DNA of 56,501 bases from Kiloniellaceae bacterium (lineage in GTDB: Bacteria > Pseudomonadota > Alphaproteobacteria > Kiloniellales > J153), in contig JAJFGN010000037.1 of assembly GCA_021776115.1 (NCBI GenBank), positions 1 to 56,501 on the forward strand. The letters are read 5' to 3'. This document shows, piece after piece, positions 8,306-17,099 of this stretch (position 1 is the first letter of the stretch; every line of letters starts with the position of its first letter). The translations under genes and the position numbers were made by a program. The notes beneath the pieces were generated by a model that was given only the letters and a program-made list of their open reading frames with translations, made no database searches and had not been told where the DNA came from.

Positions 8306-8995
8306 ATGGCAACCGCGGACCTAAAGGTCGCCCCGATCGAGGCCAATTTCAGCCTGAAAGACAGGATCTACGGGACCCTGAAACAGGCCATCACCTCGAT
8401 GGATATTTACGCCGAGGATGCGGAACTGCGCCTCGACGAACGCGAGCTGTCGGAGAAGCTCGCGATCAGCCGCACGCCCATTCGCGAGGCCCTGGCCCGG
8501 CTCGAGCAGGAGGGCCTGGTGCGGATTCTGCCCCGGCGCGGGGTCTTCATCGTGCGCAAGACCAAGGACGAGATCCTGGAGATGATCACGGTGTGGGCGG
8601 CGCTGGAAAGCATGGCCGCGCGCCTGGTTACCTTGCGCGCCAGCGACACGGAAATTGCGACCCTGCGGCGCCTGTTCGCGAGTTTCGAGGGCGCGGAGGT
8701 CAATGCCCGGATCGATGAGTATTCCGTGCGCAACATCGACTTCCACTCGATGATACTTAAGCTAAGCAAGTGTGAGCTGCTCAACGACATGGCGAGCAAC
8801 TTGTTCATCCACATTCGCTCGATCCGGGCGCGCACGATCTCGGAAGACAACCGGGCCAAGCGGTCGATCATCGATCACTTGCACATTATCGAGGCGATCG
8901 AGCAGCGCGACGCGGACTTGGCCGAGCGTCTGGCCCGCGAGCACACCTTGAACCTGGCGACGCATGTCGCGGCGAATGTCGATTACCTGGATTAA
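8306..8995 (+). CDS. FCD-domain GntR-family transcriptional regulator
   Basis: A 229-residue regulator. Residues about 14-78 form the winged helix (LKDRIYGTLKQAI, then LDERELSEKLAISRTPIREA and a wing PRRGVFIVRK). Residues about 90-220 are a helical FCD ligand domain with a plausible metal site: an Asp in NIDFHSMI with its His, a His in HLHIIEAI and the final His of LAREHTLN. FCD regulators sense small carboxylates and usually repress. The three TGGTATA-N3-TATACCA sites at 4832, 5021 and 8245 suggest that it controls the SucCD-like pair, tctCBA and itself, and perhaps the downstream lyase/CoA-transferase genes. Confidence 0.9.
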   Translation: MATADLKVAPIEANFSLKDRIYGTLKQAITSMDIYAEDAELRLDERELSEKLAISRTPIREALARLEQEGLVRILPRRGVFIVRKTKDEILEMITVWAALESMAARLVTLRASDTEIATLRRLFASFEGAEVNARIDEYSVRNIDFHSMILKLSKCELLNDMASNLFIHIRSIRARTISEDNRAKRSIIDHLHIIEAIEQRDADLAERLAREHTLNLATHVAANVDYLD

Positions 8996-9075
8996 GCATC
9001 TTGGCGCGTAATGCGATAGGGCCCCTCTCGCGCTAACACCGGCGCTGGACCCAGGCCGCGATCTGGAGAAAAAAC

Positions 9076-10803
9076 ATGTCCGACACAGCATCCAATACCT
9101 TGGCGCAAAAAGATAAATCCGGCGCTCTCATATCGGGTGGCCACCTGGTCGCCAAGGCCCTGAAGAGCGAGGGGGTCGATACGATCTTCACGCTTTGCGG
9201 CGGCCATATCATCGACATTTACGACGGCTGCCTGGACGAGGGGATTCGGATTGTCGATGTGCGCCACGAGCAAGTCGCCGCCCATGCGGCCGACGGCTAC
9301 GCGCGCCAAACCGGCAAGTTGGGCTGCGTGGTCACCACGGCGGGGCCGGGGTGCACGAACGCGGTGACCGGTATCGCCACCGCTTTCCGATCCGAAAGTC
9401 CGGTCCTGCACATCGGCGGTCAGGGTGCGCTGACCCAGCACAAGATGGGGTCGCTGCAGGACCTGCCGCATGTCGATATGATGACCCCGATCACGAAGTT
9501 CGCGGCTAGCGTGCCGAGCACCGAGCGCGTGGCCGACATGGTCGCCATGGCGGCGCGCGAGTGTTTTAACGGTGCTTACGGCCCCTCGTATCTGGAAATC
9601 CCGCGCGATGTTCTCGACCGCGAGGTCGATGCGAGCAAGGCCGTGATTCCCGCCATGGGGCATTACCGCGCCTCGACAAAATCCATCGGCGATCCCGCCG
9701 ACATCGAGAAGTTGGCCGACATCCTGATCAAGTCGAAGCGCCCGGCGGTCTTGTTCGGTCAACAGGTCTGGGCGGCGCAAGGCCACGAAGACGCGATCCG
9801 CTTGGTGCGCGCGCTCGACATCCCGGCCTATTTGAACGGCGCCAGCCGCGGCATGTTGCCACCCGGCGATCCGCACCACTTCGACCGCACCCGGCGCCTC
9901 GCCTTCGACAAGGCCGATGTGATCCTGATCGTGGGCACGCCCTTCGACTTCCGCATGGGTTACGGCAAGCGCATCAGCAAGGACGCGACGTTGGTTCAAA
10001 TCGATCTCGACTACCGCACGGTCGGCAAGAACCGCGACATTTCGCTTGGTCTGGTCGGCGATCCCGGCGCGATCCTGGCCGCGGTCGAACAAGCGGCCTC
10101 GGCGAGGATCGACAAGGGCGCGCGCCAGGAACGTCAAGGTTGGATGGCGCAGTTGCGCGAAGCCGAGGCGATCGCGCTCGAAAAGCTCATGCCGATCTTC
10201 ACCACCGATCAGTCGCCGATCCACCCCTACCGCGTGGCGTATGAGATCAACGAGTTCCTGGGTGAGGACACGATCTATATCGGCGACGGCGGCGACGTGG
10301 TCACGATCTCGGCGCAGGCCGTGCGCCCGCGCGGGCCCGGCCAGTGGATGGACCCCGGCGCGCTGGGCAGTCTGGGTGTGGGCACGGGCTTTGCCATGGC
10401 CGCCAAGCTGGCCCATCCGGAGAAAGAGGTCCTGTGTTACTACGGCGACGGGGCCTTCTCGATGACCGCTTTCGATATGGAAACCGCCAATCGTTTCGGT
10501 GCGCCCTATATCGCGGTTATCGGCAACAACTCGGCGATGAACCAGATTCGCTATGGCCAGATCGCCAAGTACGGAGCGCAGCGCGGTAACGTCGGCAACA
10601 AATTGGGCGATGTCGAATTCAGCCACTTCGGCCGCATGCTGGGCGGTTTCGGAGAGGAGGTCCGCGACGCCAAGGAGATCGGGCCGGCGCTCAGGCGCGC
10701 GCGCGAAGCGGTGAACAGCACTGGCAAGTCGGCGGTGGTGAACATCTGGGTCGATCCCAACGAATACGCGCCGGGCACCAAAGCTCAGACGATGTACAAG
10801 TAA
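9076..10803 (+). CDS. Thiamine-diphosphate lyase, oxalyl-CoA decarboxylase / 2-hydroxyacyl-CoA lyase type
   Basis: A 575-residue ThDP enzyme with three domains: an N-terminal PYR domain containing the catalytic Glu65 in VRHEQVAAHAA, a central domain, and a C-terminal ThDP/metal site GDGAFSM...NN. Genes of this class next to frc are usually oxalyl-CoA decarboxylase. However, motifs of canonical Oxc/YfdU are absent: GDSAFGFSGME is GDGAFSMTAFDME, NNGGIYRG is NNSAMNQIRYGQ, and HEQSAGYAA is HEQVAAHAA. The segment GSLQDLPHVD is closer to the 2-hydroxyacyl-CoA lyase/acetolactate-synthase side. Either reaction would yield formyl-CoA, plus CO2 or an aldehyde/ketone. It is 39 bases ahead of frc and very likely cotranscribed. 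Confidence 0.75.
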   Translation: MSDTASNTLAQKDKSGALISGGHLVAKALKSEGVDTIFTLCGGHIIDIYDGCLDEGIRIVDVRHEQVAAHAADGYARQTGKLGCVVTTAGPGCTNAVTGIATAFRSESPVLHIGGQGALTQHKMGSLQDLPHVDMMTPITKFAASVPSTERVADMVAMAARECFNGAYGPSYLEIPRDVLDREVDASKAVIPAMGHYRASTKSIGDPADIEKLADILIKSKRPAVLFGQQVWAAQGHEDAIRLVRALDIPAYLNGASRGMLPPGDPHHFDRTRRLAFDKADVILIVGTPFDFRMGYGKRISKDATLVQIDLDYRTVGKNRDISLGLVGDPGAILAAVEQAASARIDKGARQERQGWMAQLREAEAIALEKLMPIFTTDQSPIHPYRVAYEINEFLGEDTIYIGDGGDVVTISAQAVRPRGPGQWMDPGALGSLGVGTGFAMAAKLAHPEKEVLCYYGDGAFSMTAFDMETANRFGAPYIAVIGNNSAMNQIRYGQIAKYGAQRGNVGNKLGDVEFSHFGRMLGGFGEEVRDAKEIGPALRRAREAVNSTGKSAVVNIWVDPNEYAPGTKAQTMYK

Positions 10804-10842
10804 AGGCGCGCCAAGCGCCGCCGGGGCAAGAGGAACGAAGCT

Positions 10843-12090
10843 ATGGGTAAAGCGCTAGATGGCGTCCGTATTCTGGATTTCACCCACGTTCAGTCGGGAC
10901 CGACCTGCACGCAGCTTCTCGCTTGGTTCGGGGCCGACGTCATTAAGGTGGAGCGCCCGGGTGTCGGCGACGCCACGCGCGGCCAACTGCGCGATATTCC
11001 CGATGTCGACAGCCTGTATTTCACCATGCTCAACCACAACAAGCGGTCGATGACGCTGAACAGCAAGCACGAGAAGGGCAAGGCAGTCCTCGAAAGCTTG
11101 ATCAAGGCCTGCGATGTGCTGGTTGAGAATTTCGCGCCCGGCGCGCTCGACCGCATGGGCTTTCCCTGGGAGCGCATCCAGGAGATCAACCCACGCATGA
11201 TCTACGCCTCGGTCAAGGGTTTCGGCCCCGGCCCCTACGAGGACTGCAAGGTTTACGAGAACGTCGCTCAATGCACCGGCGGTGCGGCCAGCACCACGGG
11301 CTTCGACGATGGGCCGCCGACGGTGACCGGCGCACAGATCGGCGATTCCGGCACCGGGCTGAACCTGGCGCTGGGTATCGTGACCGCCTTGTTCCAGCGC
11401 GAACGCTCCGGCCGGGGGCAGCGGGTGATGGCGGCCATGCAGGATTCGGTGCTGAACCTGTGCCGGGTCAAGCTGCGCGATCAACAACGTTTGGCGCATG
11501 GGCCGCTCAAGGAATATCCGCAGTACCCCGACGGCCAGTTCGGTGACGCGGTGCCGCGTTCGGGCAACGCTTCGGGCGGCGGACAGCCGGGCTGGATTCT
11601 GAAGTGCAAGGGCTGGGAGAGCGATCCCAACGCCTACATCTATTTTATCACTCAGGCCGCGGTCTGGCCGGCGATCTGCAAGGTCATCGGCAAGGAAGAA
11701 TGGATCGAGGATCCCGAGTACGCCACGCCCGAGGCCCGGCTGCCCAAGCTGGTGCATATCTTCGCCACGATCGAGGAATGGACCAAGACCAAGAACAAGG
11801 TCGAGGCCATGGACATCCTCAATCCGCTGAACATTCCCTGCGGGCCGATCCTGTCCATGAAGGAAGTCGCGGCGGAGCCGAGCTTGCGCGCGACCGGCAC
11901 GGTGGTCGAGGTCGATCACCCCACCCGCGGCAAGTACTTGAGCGTCGGTAATCCGATCAAGTTGTCCGATTCGCCGAGCGAGGTTACGCGGTCGCCGCTT
12001 CTGGGCGAGCATACCGAGGAGATCCTAAAGGACGTCCTGGGTCTGAGCGACGCGGAGATCGCCGAGGTTCGCGCGGCGGGCGCTATCTGA
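10843..12090 (+). CDS. frc: Formyl-CoA transferase (class III CoA-transferase)
   Basis: A 415-residue family III CoA-transferase with close, near-colinear resemblance to YfdW/Frc. It starts [20 protein letters not shown] (with the CoA-site Gln17), has the catalytic Asp in [29 protein letters not shown], the glycine loop [15 protein letters not shown], and the ending [12 protein letters not shown]. Frc moves CoA from formyl-CoA to an acceptor, classically oxalate, releasing formate. It directly follows the ThDP lyase, which would produce the formyl-CoA, and precedes genes that handle formyl-THF. ATG 10843 has GGGGCAAGAGGAACG upstream. Confidence 0.93.
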   Translation: MGKALDGVRILDFTHVQSGPTCTQLLAWFGADVIKVERPGVGDATRGQLRDIPDVDSLYFTMLNHNKRSMTLNSKHEKGKAVLESLIKACDVLVENFAPGALDRMGFPWERIQEINPRMIYASVKGFGPGPYEDCKVYENVAQCTGGAASTTGFDDGPPTVTGAQIGDSGTGLNLALGIVTALFQRERSGRGQRVMAAMQDSVLNLCRVKLRDQQRLAHGPLKEYPQYPDGQFGDAVPRSGNASGGGQPGWILKCKGWESDPNAYIYFITQAAVWPAICKVIGKEEWIEDPEYATPEARLPKLVHIFATIEEWTKTKNKVEAMDILNPLNIPCGPILSMKEVAAEPSLRATGTVVEVDHPTRGKYLSVGNPIKLSDSPSEVTRSPLLGEHTEEILKDVLGLSDAEIAEVRAAGAI

Positions 12091-12094
12091 GCCC

Positions 12095-12355
12095 AATACC
12101 AAGTCTCGATGATAATGACCCATTTGACCGTGTTCTTTTCCCGCTGGTTAGACGCGTTTCGCGCCGTGGTGTTGGCACCACAAGCGGAGCGCAACGCGGC
12201 CAGGGGGGAAAAGAACGCGGCCTTCGGTGGCGATCCAAGGCCGCCTGGGGGCGTTGCGGCGCTTGCCCGATGCCCCGCATCGCGCCGCGCGCCGCGCCTG
12301 CCCTGGGGGCCTTGGACCGCCATCAAATGAGTCATTATCATCGAGACTTGGTATT
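12095..12355. mobile_element. MITE-like element with 33-base terminal inverted repeats
   Basis: The ends 12095-12127 and 12323-12355 are inverted copies of each other with one mismatch, beginning AATACCAAGTCTCGATGATA. The 261-base element contains no credible gene. Counting the TA inside each end (TACCAAG...CTTGGTA) gives the TA boundary expected of Tc1/IS630-type MITEs. It separates frc from the formyltransferase gene, so it may carry or break a promoter or terminator between them. Internal GGTGGCGATCCAAGGCC and its inverted partner near 12308 add further stem structure. Confidence 0.75.
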
Positions 12356-12465
12356 AAGCGCCCTGAAAGCGGGTTCAGTTCGCGCCGGGTCAAGAGAACC
12401 GCGCATTGAGAACAGTCCCGGCGCGCTTCAAGCTGTATTGGGACACGGATAAAAAGGGAAACGCC

Positions 12466-13380
12466 ATGCGACTGATGGTGATGGGACAACAGGCCTTCGG
12501 AAAGGCGACTCTCGAGGCGCTGCTGGAGCGCGGCGAGAACGTGGTCGCCGTCTACTGCGCGCCGGATAAAGAGGGCCGCCCGGACGATCCGATAAAGCAA
12601 GCGGCGCTCGAGAAAGGCCTGCCGCTCTATCAGCCGGCCGACTTCAAGGACCCCGAGGTCCTGGCCCAGATACGCGCCCTGAAGGCCGATTTGTGCCTTA
12701 TGGCCTATGTTACAATCTTTGTGCCCGAGGAGGCGCGCGAAATTCCGACCCACGGGTCGATCTGTTTCCATCCGTCCTTGCTGCCGCTGCACCGGGGGCC
12801 GAGTTCGATCAATTGGCCGATCATCGGCGGTGCGACCAAGACCGGATTGACCCTGTTCTATCCCAACGACGGGCTCGACGAGGGTGACATCCTGCTTCAG
12901 AAGGAGGTCGAGGTCGGGCCCGACGACACCTTGGGCTCGATCTATTTCGAGAAGATCTTTCCCCTGGGCGTCGCGGCCATGCTCGAGGCCGTGGACCTGT
13001 TTCGAGAGGGGCGCGCGCAGCGCATCAAACAGGATCATACCAAGGCGACCTACGAGAGCTGGTGCCGCAAGAAAGACGCGCAGATCGATTGGTCGAAGCC
13101 GGCCGATCAAGTCTACAATCTGATCCGCGGCACCAACCCGCAGCCGGGCGCCTGGACCACCTTCGGCGGAAAGACTCTGCAAATATTCGACGCGCGAAAG
13201 AAGACCGGCGCTTCCGGCGCCCCCGGCGAGGTTATCGAGGTAACCGCCGACAGCATTACCGTGGCCGCCGCCGGCGGCGCGATCGAAGTTCAACGGGTTC
13301 GTCCCGAAGGCGAAGGCAAGATGACGGCGGGAGACTTTGCCGCCGCGGCCGGCTTGAAACAGGGCGCGACCTTGGGTTAA
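12466..13380 (+). CDS. ALDH1L/FDH N-terminal-type formyltransferase or 10-formyl-THF hydrolase
   Basis: A 304-residue formyltransferase-fold protein (formyl_trans_N plus C-terminal OB-like domain). It matches the hydrolase domain of 10-formyl-THF dehydrogenase rather than Met-tRNA formyltransferase: HPSLLPLHRGPSSINW and GLDEGDILLQKEVEV, with His102 and Asp138 spaced 36 residues apart as in ALDH1L. The Asn found two residues before the His in Fmt is replaced by Cys100. ATG 12466 follows AAAAAGGGAA; an upstream in-frame start is less likely. Downstream of frc and 54 bases before fhs, it probably hydrolyses formyl-THF or moves a formyl group between carriers. Which of these is not decidable from sequence. 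Confidence 0.8.
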   Translation: MRLMVMGQQAFGKATLEALLERGENVVAVYCAPDKEGRPDDPIKQAALEKGLPLYQPADFKDPEVLAQIRALKADLCLMAYVTIFVPEEAREIPTHGSICFHPSLLPLHRGPSSINWPIIGGATKTGLTLFYPNDGLDEGDILLQKEVEVGPDDTLGSIYFEKIFPLGVAAMLEAVDLFREGRAQRIKQDHTKATYESWCRKKDAQIDWSKPADQVYNLIRGTNPQPGAWTTFGGKTLQIFDARKKTGASGAPGEVIEVTADSITVAAAGGAIEVQRVRPEGEGKMTAGDFAAAAGLKQGATLG

Positions 13381-13434
13381 ACGCGCCCGCCGAACGGCGG
13401 ATCAACGATAACACGACAGGGAGCACAGGCGATC

Positions 13435-15105
13435 ATGCCTAAGAGCGATATCGAAATTGCACGCGAATCGACCATGAAGCCGATCATGGAGATCGGTTCG
13501 AAGCTGGATATTCCGGCCGACGCGCTGATGCCCTTCGGGCACTACAAGGCGAAGGTCTCGCCGGAGTTCATTCGCGGCCTCGAAGGCAAGCCGGACGGTA
13601 AGCTGATCCTGGTCACCGCCATCACGCCGACCCCGGCGGGCGAAGGTAAGACCACGACCACGGTCGGCCTCGGCGATGGGCTAAACCGGATCGGCAAGAA
13701 CGCCCTGATCTGCCTGCGCGAGCCGTCTCTGGGGCCCTGTTTCGGTATGAAGGGCGGCGCGGCCGGCGGCGGCTACGCGCAGGTCGTGCCTATGGAGGAT
13801 ATCAACCTTCACTTCACCGGCGACTTTCACGCCATCGGCATTGCCCATAACCTGCTGTCGGCCCTGATCGACAATCACATCTATTGGGGCTTGGACCCGG
13901 CCATCGATTCGCGCCGGGTCGCCTGGAAGCGCGTCGTGGATATGAACGACCGCGCCCTGCGCTCGATCGTTAATTCCCTGGGCGGCGTCGCCAACGGGTT
14001 CCCGCGCGAGGACGGTTTCGACATCGTCGTCGCCTCCGAGATCATGGCCATCTTCTGCCTGGCCACGGACCTGAAAGACCTGACAACCCGCCTGGGCAAG
14101 ATCGTCATCGGCCAGGACCGCCAGCGCAATCCGATCACGGCCAGCGACGTCAAGGGCCCGGGCCCCATGTCGGTGCTGGTGAAGGAGGCGATCGCCCCGA
14201 ACCTGGTGCAAACACTGGAGAACAACCCCGCCTTCGTGCATGGCGGTCCCTTCGCCAATATCGCCCATGGCTGCAACTCGGTGATCGCCACCAAGGCCGC
14301 CCTGAAGCTGAGCGACTACGTCATCACCGAGGCCGGCTTCGGCGCCGACCTGGGGGCCGAGAAGTTCTTCGACATCAAGTGCCGCAAGGCGGGCCTCAAG
14401 CCGGCGGCGGCGGTCATCGTCGCGACCGTGCGCGCGCTCAAGATGCACGGCGGCGTCGCCAAGGCGGATCTCGGCAAGGAAAATGTCGAGGCGGTCACCA
14501 AGGGCTGTACCAACTTGGCCCGGCACTTGGAAAACGTGAAGAGCTTCGGCGTGCCGACGGTGGTCGCCATCAATCAGTTCATCACCGACACCGACGCGGA
14601 ATTGGAGGCCGTGCGCGCCACCGCCGAAGGCTTCGGCGCCAAGGCCATCGTCTGCTCGCACTGGGCCAACGGCGGCGCGGGCACCGAGGAACTGGCCCAT
14701 CACGTTGTCGAGCTCGCCGATTCCGGCCAAGCCGATTTCAAACCGATCTATCCCGACGACATGCCGCTGGTCGATAAGGTGCGCACCGTCGTGCGGAAAA
14801 TCTATGGCGGCGACGACATCACCTTCGATGCGGCGATCGAGAAACGTTTCGCCGAACTGCAAAAAGACTACGGCCACTTCCCGGTCTGCATGGCCAAGAC
14901 GCAGTACAGCTTTTCGACCGACCCGGACCTCAAAGGCGCGCCCGAGGGTTTCACCGTGCCGATCCGCGAACTGCGCCTCTCGGCGGGGGCGGAGTTCATC
15001 GTCGCCGTGACCGGCGCGATCATGACCATGCCGGGCTTGCCCAGGGTCCCGTCGGCGAACAGCATCTACCTCAACGAACAGGGGCAGATCGAAGGGCTGT
15101 TCTAG
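13435..15105 (+). CDS. fhs: Formate-tetrahydrofolate ligase
   Basis: A 556-residue ATP-dependent ligase that makes 10-formyl-THF from formate. The P-loop [20 protein letters not shown] is at about 64-83, followed by [20 protein letters not shown], the family's formyl-phosphate/THF segment, and [10 protein letters not shown]. The C-terminal end ...[20 protein letters not shown] is full length for the family. Fhs recycles the formate released by Frc into the C1 pool. The gene is followed by a perfect 30-base inverted repeat that can stop transcription. Confidence 0.97.
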   Translation: MPKSDIEIARESTMKPIMEIGSKLDIPADALMPFGHYKAKVSPEFIRGLEGKPDGKLILVTAITPTPAGEGKTTTTVGLGDGLNRIGKNALICLREPSLGPCFGMKGGAAGGGYAQVVPMEDINLHFTGDFHAIGIAHNLLSALIDNHIYWGLDPAIDSRRVAWKRVVDMNDRALRSIVNSLGGVANGFPREDGFDIVVASEIMAIFCLATDLKDLTTRLGKIVIGQDRQRNPITASDVKGPGPMSVLVKEAIAPNLVQTLENNPAFVHGGPFANIAHGCNSVIATKAALKLSDYVITEAGFGADLGAEKFFDIKCRKAGLKPAAAVIVATVRALKMHGGVAKADLGKENVEAVTKGCTNLARHLENVKSFGVPTVVAINQFITDTDAELEAVRATAEGFGAKAIVCSHWANGGAGTEELAHHVVELADSGQADFKPIYPDDMPLVDKVRTVVRKIYGGDDITFDAAIEKRFAELQKDYGHFPVCMAKTQYSFSTDPDLKGAPEGFTVPIRELRLSAGAEFIVAVTGAIMTMPGLPRVPSANSIYLNEQGQIEGLF

Positions 15106-15131
15106 GGTGTTGGACCAATGACTGGTAATAT

Positions 15132-15214
15132 CGTCATCCCGGACTTGATCTGGGATCTTCGGTTAGATAGAGCCTCGGACTGAGCGAAGATCCCAGATCA
15201 AGTCCGGGATGACG
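15132..15214. repeat. GTCATCCCGG inverted repeat with perfect 30-base arms
   Basis: Arms 15132-15161 and 15185-15214 are perfect complements (CGTCATCCCGGACTTGATCT... and its inverse) around a 23-base loop. It is one of five related elements in the window. It sits 26 bases after fhs and ends 24 bases before denD, and probably works as a strong transcription barrier between them. Confidence 0.85.
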
Positions 15215-15238
15215 TGAGTGATAGACGGAGGCTTAGGC

Positions 15239-16225
15239 ATGAAGGTCGTGATTACCGGCGGGACCGGCTTCATCGGGCGCATGCTGGCCAAGCGGATACT
15301 GGAGTTGGGTCAACTCACCGGTCCCTCGGGCGCGCGCGAAGACGTCGACGAGGTCTTGCTGTTCGATGCCGTGGCACCCGGCGGTCCTCTGCCCGGCCTC
15401 GACGAGCGCGCGCGCGTGGTGACCGGCGATATTGCCGATCGGGATCTCGTGTTCGACCTTGTCGACCGCGACGATATCTCCGTGTTTCACCTGGCCTCCG
15501 TGGTCAGCGGCGGCGGCGAGTTGGATTTCGACCTGGCGATTCGGGTCAACCTGACCGGCGGCTTGAACATTCTGGAGGCGACGCGGGCCCGGCGCGGCAA
15601 GCCGCGCGTGGTCTTCGCCTCTTCGGTCGCGGTCTTCGGCGGCGCCGCGATGCCCAAACGGGTGGGCGACACCACCAAGCAAACGCCGCAGACGACCTAT
15701 GGCGCCACCAAGGCGATCGGCGAACTCCTGATCAACGACTACAGCCGCAAGGGCTTCCTCGACGGACGCTCGGCCCGTCTGCCGACCGTCATCGTGCGTC
15801 CCGGCAAACCGAACCTGGCTGCCTCCAGCTTCGCCAGCGGCGTGATCCGTGAACCCTTGAACGGCGAGACCTGTATCCTGCCGGTCAAGCCCGAGACGGC
15901 CATGCCCGTGCTCGGCTATCGCAACATTGTCGAGGGCTTCGTGCGCCTGCACGAGGTTTTGCCCGAGGTGTTGGGCGACGACCGCGCCATCAACTTCCCG
16001 AGCCTCACCGTCACGGTCGCCGAGATGATCGCGGGCTTGCGCCGGGTCGCGGGCAATCGCCACCTGGGCGAAATCGTCGTCGAACCGGACCCACGCATTG
16101 AGGCCATCGTCGCGACCTGGCCGACCGAGACCGACTCGTCGCGGGCGCGCACCCTCGGCCTGCCGCTCGACGAGGGCATCGATCCGATCATTCAGGCTTA
16201 TATCGAGGACTTCCTCGGTGAATGA
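15239..16225 (+). CDS. denD: NAD-dependent epimerase/dehydratase family, D-erythronate dehydrogenase-like
   Basis: A 328-residue extended SDR. It starts MKVVITGGTGFIGRMLAKRI with the G-x-x-G-x-x-G NAD motif. The catalytic Ser/Tyr/Lys set is visible as ASSVAVFG and TTYGATKAIGE. The motif VIVRPGKPNLAASSF matches proteins annotated as D-erythronate dehydrogenase, which oxidise C4 sugar acids at C2. ATG 15239 has GGAGG just before it; an in-frame GTG at 15218 is less well placed. The stop overlaps the GTG of the following SDR gene, so the two form an operon. Substrate assignment is by family resemblance only. Confidence 0.75.
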   Translation: MKVVITGGTGFIGRMLAKRILELGQLTGPSGAREDVDEVLLFDAVAPGGPLPGLDERARVVTGDIADRDLVFDLVDRDDISVFHLASVVSGGGELDFDLAIRVNLTGGLNILEATRARRGKPRVVFASSVAVFGGAAMPKRVGDTTKQTPQTTYGATKAIGELLINDYSRKGFLDGRSARLPTVIVRPGKPNLAASSFASGVIREPLNGETCILPVKPETAMPVLGYRNIVEGFVRLHEVLPEVLGDDRAINFPSLTVTVAEMIAGLRRVAGNRHLGEIVVEPDPRIEAIVATWPTETDSSRARTLGLPLDEGIDPIIQAYIEDFLGE

Positions 16226-16970
16226 GATCGATCTCAAAGGGCAGCGCGCCATCGTCACCGGCGGGGCGCAAGGCATCGGCCGCGCGGTCGCCGAGCGTTT
16301 GCTCGATAGTGGGGCTTCGGTCGCGATCTGGGACCAGGATCAAGCGGTCCTGGGCCAGACGTTAGAACAGCTTTCCGCGCGCGGCCAAGTCGCCGCGGTC
16401 GAGGCGGATGTGACCAAGCTCGACTCGGTCGCGTCCGCGGTGGAGGAAACACGGGCCCGTTTGGGCGGCATCGACATTCTGGTCAACAATGCCGGGATTT
16501 CGGGGCCGAACGCACCGACCTGGGAATACCCGGTCGAGGCGTGGCACGAGGTTCTGGCCATCGACCTCACCGGTGTCTTTTATTGCTGCCGCGCCGTCGT
16601 GCCGCATTTGATCGCGCAAAACTATGGCCGCGTCGTCAATGTCGCCTCGGTCGCGGGCAAGGAGGGCAACCCCAACGCCCCGGCCTACAGCGCCGCCAAG
16701 GCGGGCGTCATCTCGCTCACCAAGTCGCTCGGCAAGGAGTTGGCGGGCTACGATATCGGCGTCAATTGCGTGACCCCGGCGGCGGCGCGCACGCGCATCT
16801 TCGATCAGATGACCGAGCAGCATATCGATTACATGCTACAGAAGATTCCGCGCGGCCGCTTCGTCGAGGTCGCGGAGGTCGCGGCCATGATCGCCTGGCT
16901 CGCCTCGCGCGAATGCTCCTTCACCACCGGCGGCGTCTTCGACCTCTCCGGCGGCCGCGCGACGTACTAA
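16218..16970 (+). CDS. Classical short-chain dehydrogenase/reductase
   Basis: A 250-residue classical SDR: cofactor loop VTGGAQGIGRAVAE (about 12-25), NNAGISG near 87-93, catalytic Ser in NVASVAGKEGN, and YSAAKAG with Tyr and Lys. Asp in the WDQDQ strand end favours NAD over NADP. The start is GTG 16218, which overlaps the end of the denD-like gene by eight bases. It probably oxidises a sugar acid or polyol in the same pathway; similar SDRs act on gluconate, arabinose and rhamnose derivatives. Exact substrate unknown. Confidence 0.85.
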   Translation: MNEIDLKGQRAIVTGGAQGIGRAVAERLLDSGASVAIWDQDQAVLGQTLEQLSARGQVAAVEADVTKLDSVASAVEETRARLGGIDILVNNAGISGPNAPTWEYPVEAWHEVLAIDLTGVFYCCRAVVPHLIAQNYGRVVNVASVAGKEGNPNAPAYSAAKAGVISLTKSLGKELAGYDIGVNCVTPAAARTRIFDQMTEQHIDYMLQKIPRGRFVEVAEVAAMIAWLASRECSFTTGGVFDLSGGRATY

Positions 16971-16990
16971 GCGGCCCTCAATCTATCGCC

Positions 16991-17086
16991 GTCATCCCGG
17001 AAAGCGTCCGAAGGCGCTTATCCGGGATCTTCGAGTTGGCGCCGACCCGAAGATCCCGGCTCTCGCTGTCGCTCGGCCGGGATGAC
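16991..17086. repeat. GTCATCCCGG inverted repeat between convergent genes
   Basis: GTCATCCCGG (16991-17000) and CCGGGATGAC (17077-17086) form the outer arms, and CCGGGATCTTCG/CGAAGATCCCGG (17022-17033, 17048-17059) the inner arms. It lies in the convergent gap between the SDR gene and the isopropylmalate-dehydrogenase-like gene, a natural terminator position. Confidence 0.75.
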
Positions 17087-17099
17087 GAAAAGTGCGTTG

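Noticed and set aside
8992-10626. Long open frame (544 codons) on the minus strand opposite the ThDP lyase gene
   Set aside because: It mirrors the real gene's codon phase in high-GC DNA, has no recognisable domain and no ribosome site.
12109-12330. Small open frames inside the MITE-like element
   Set aside because: Low-complexity Arg/Ala/Pro text bounded by the inverted repeats; no ribosome site.
12406-12465. Upstream start (20 extra codons) of the formyltransferase gene
   Set aside because: The family begins at the MRLMVMGQ strand and AAAAAGGGAA precedes ATG 12466.
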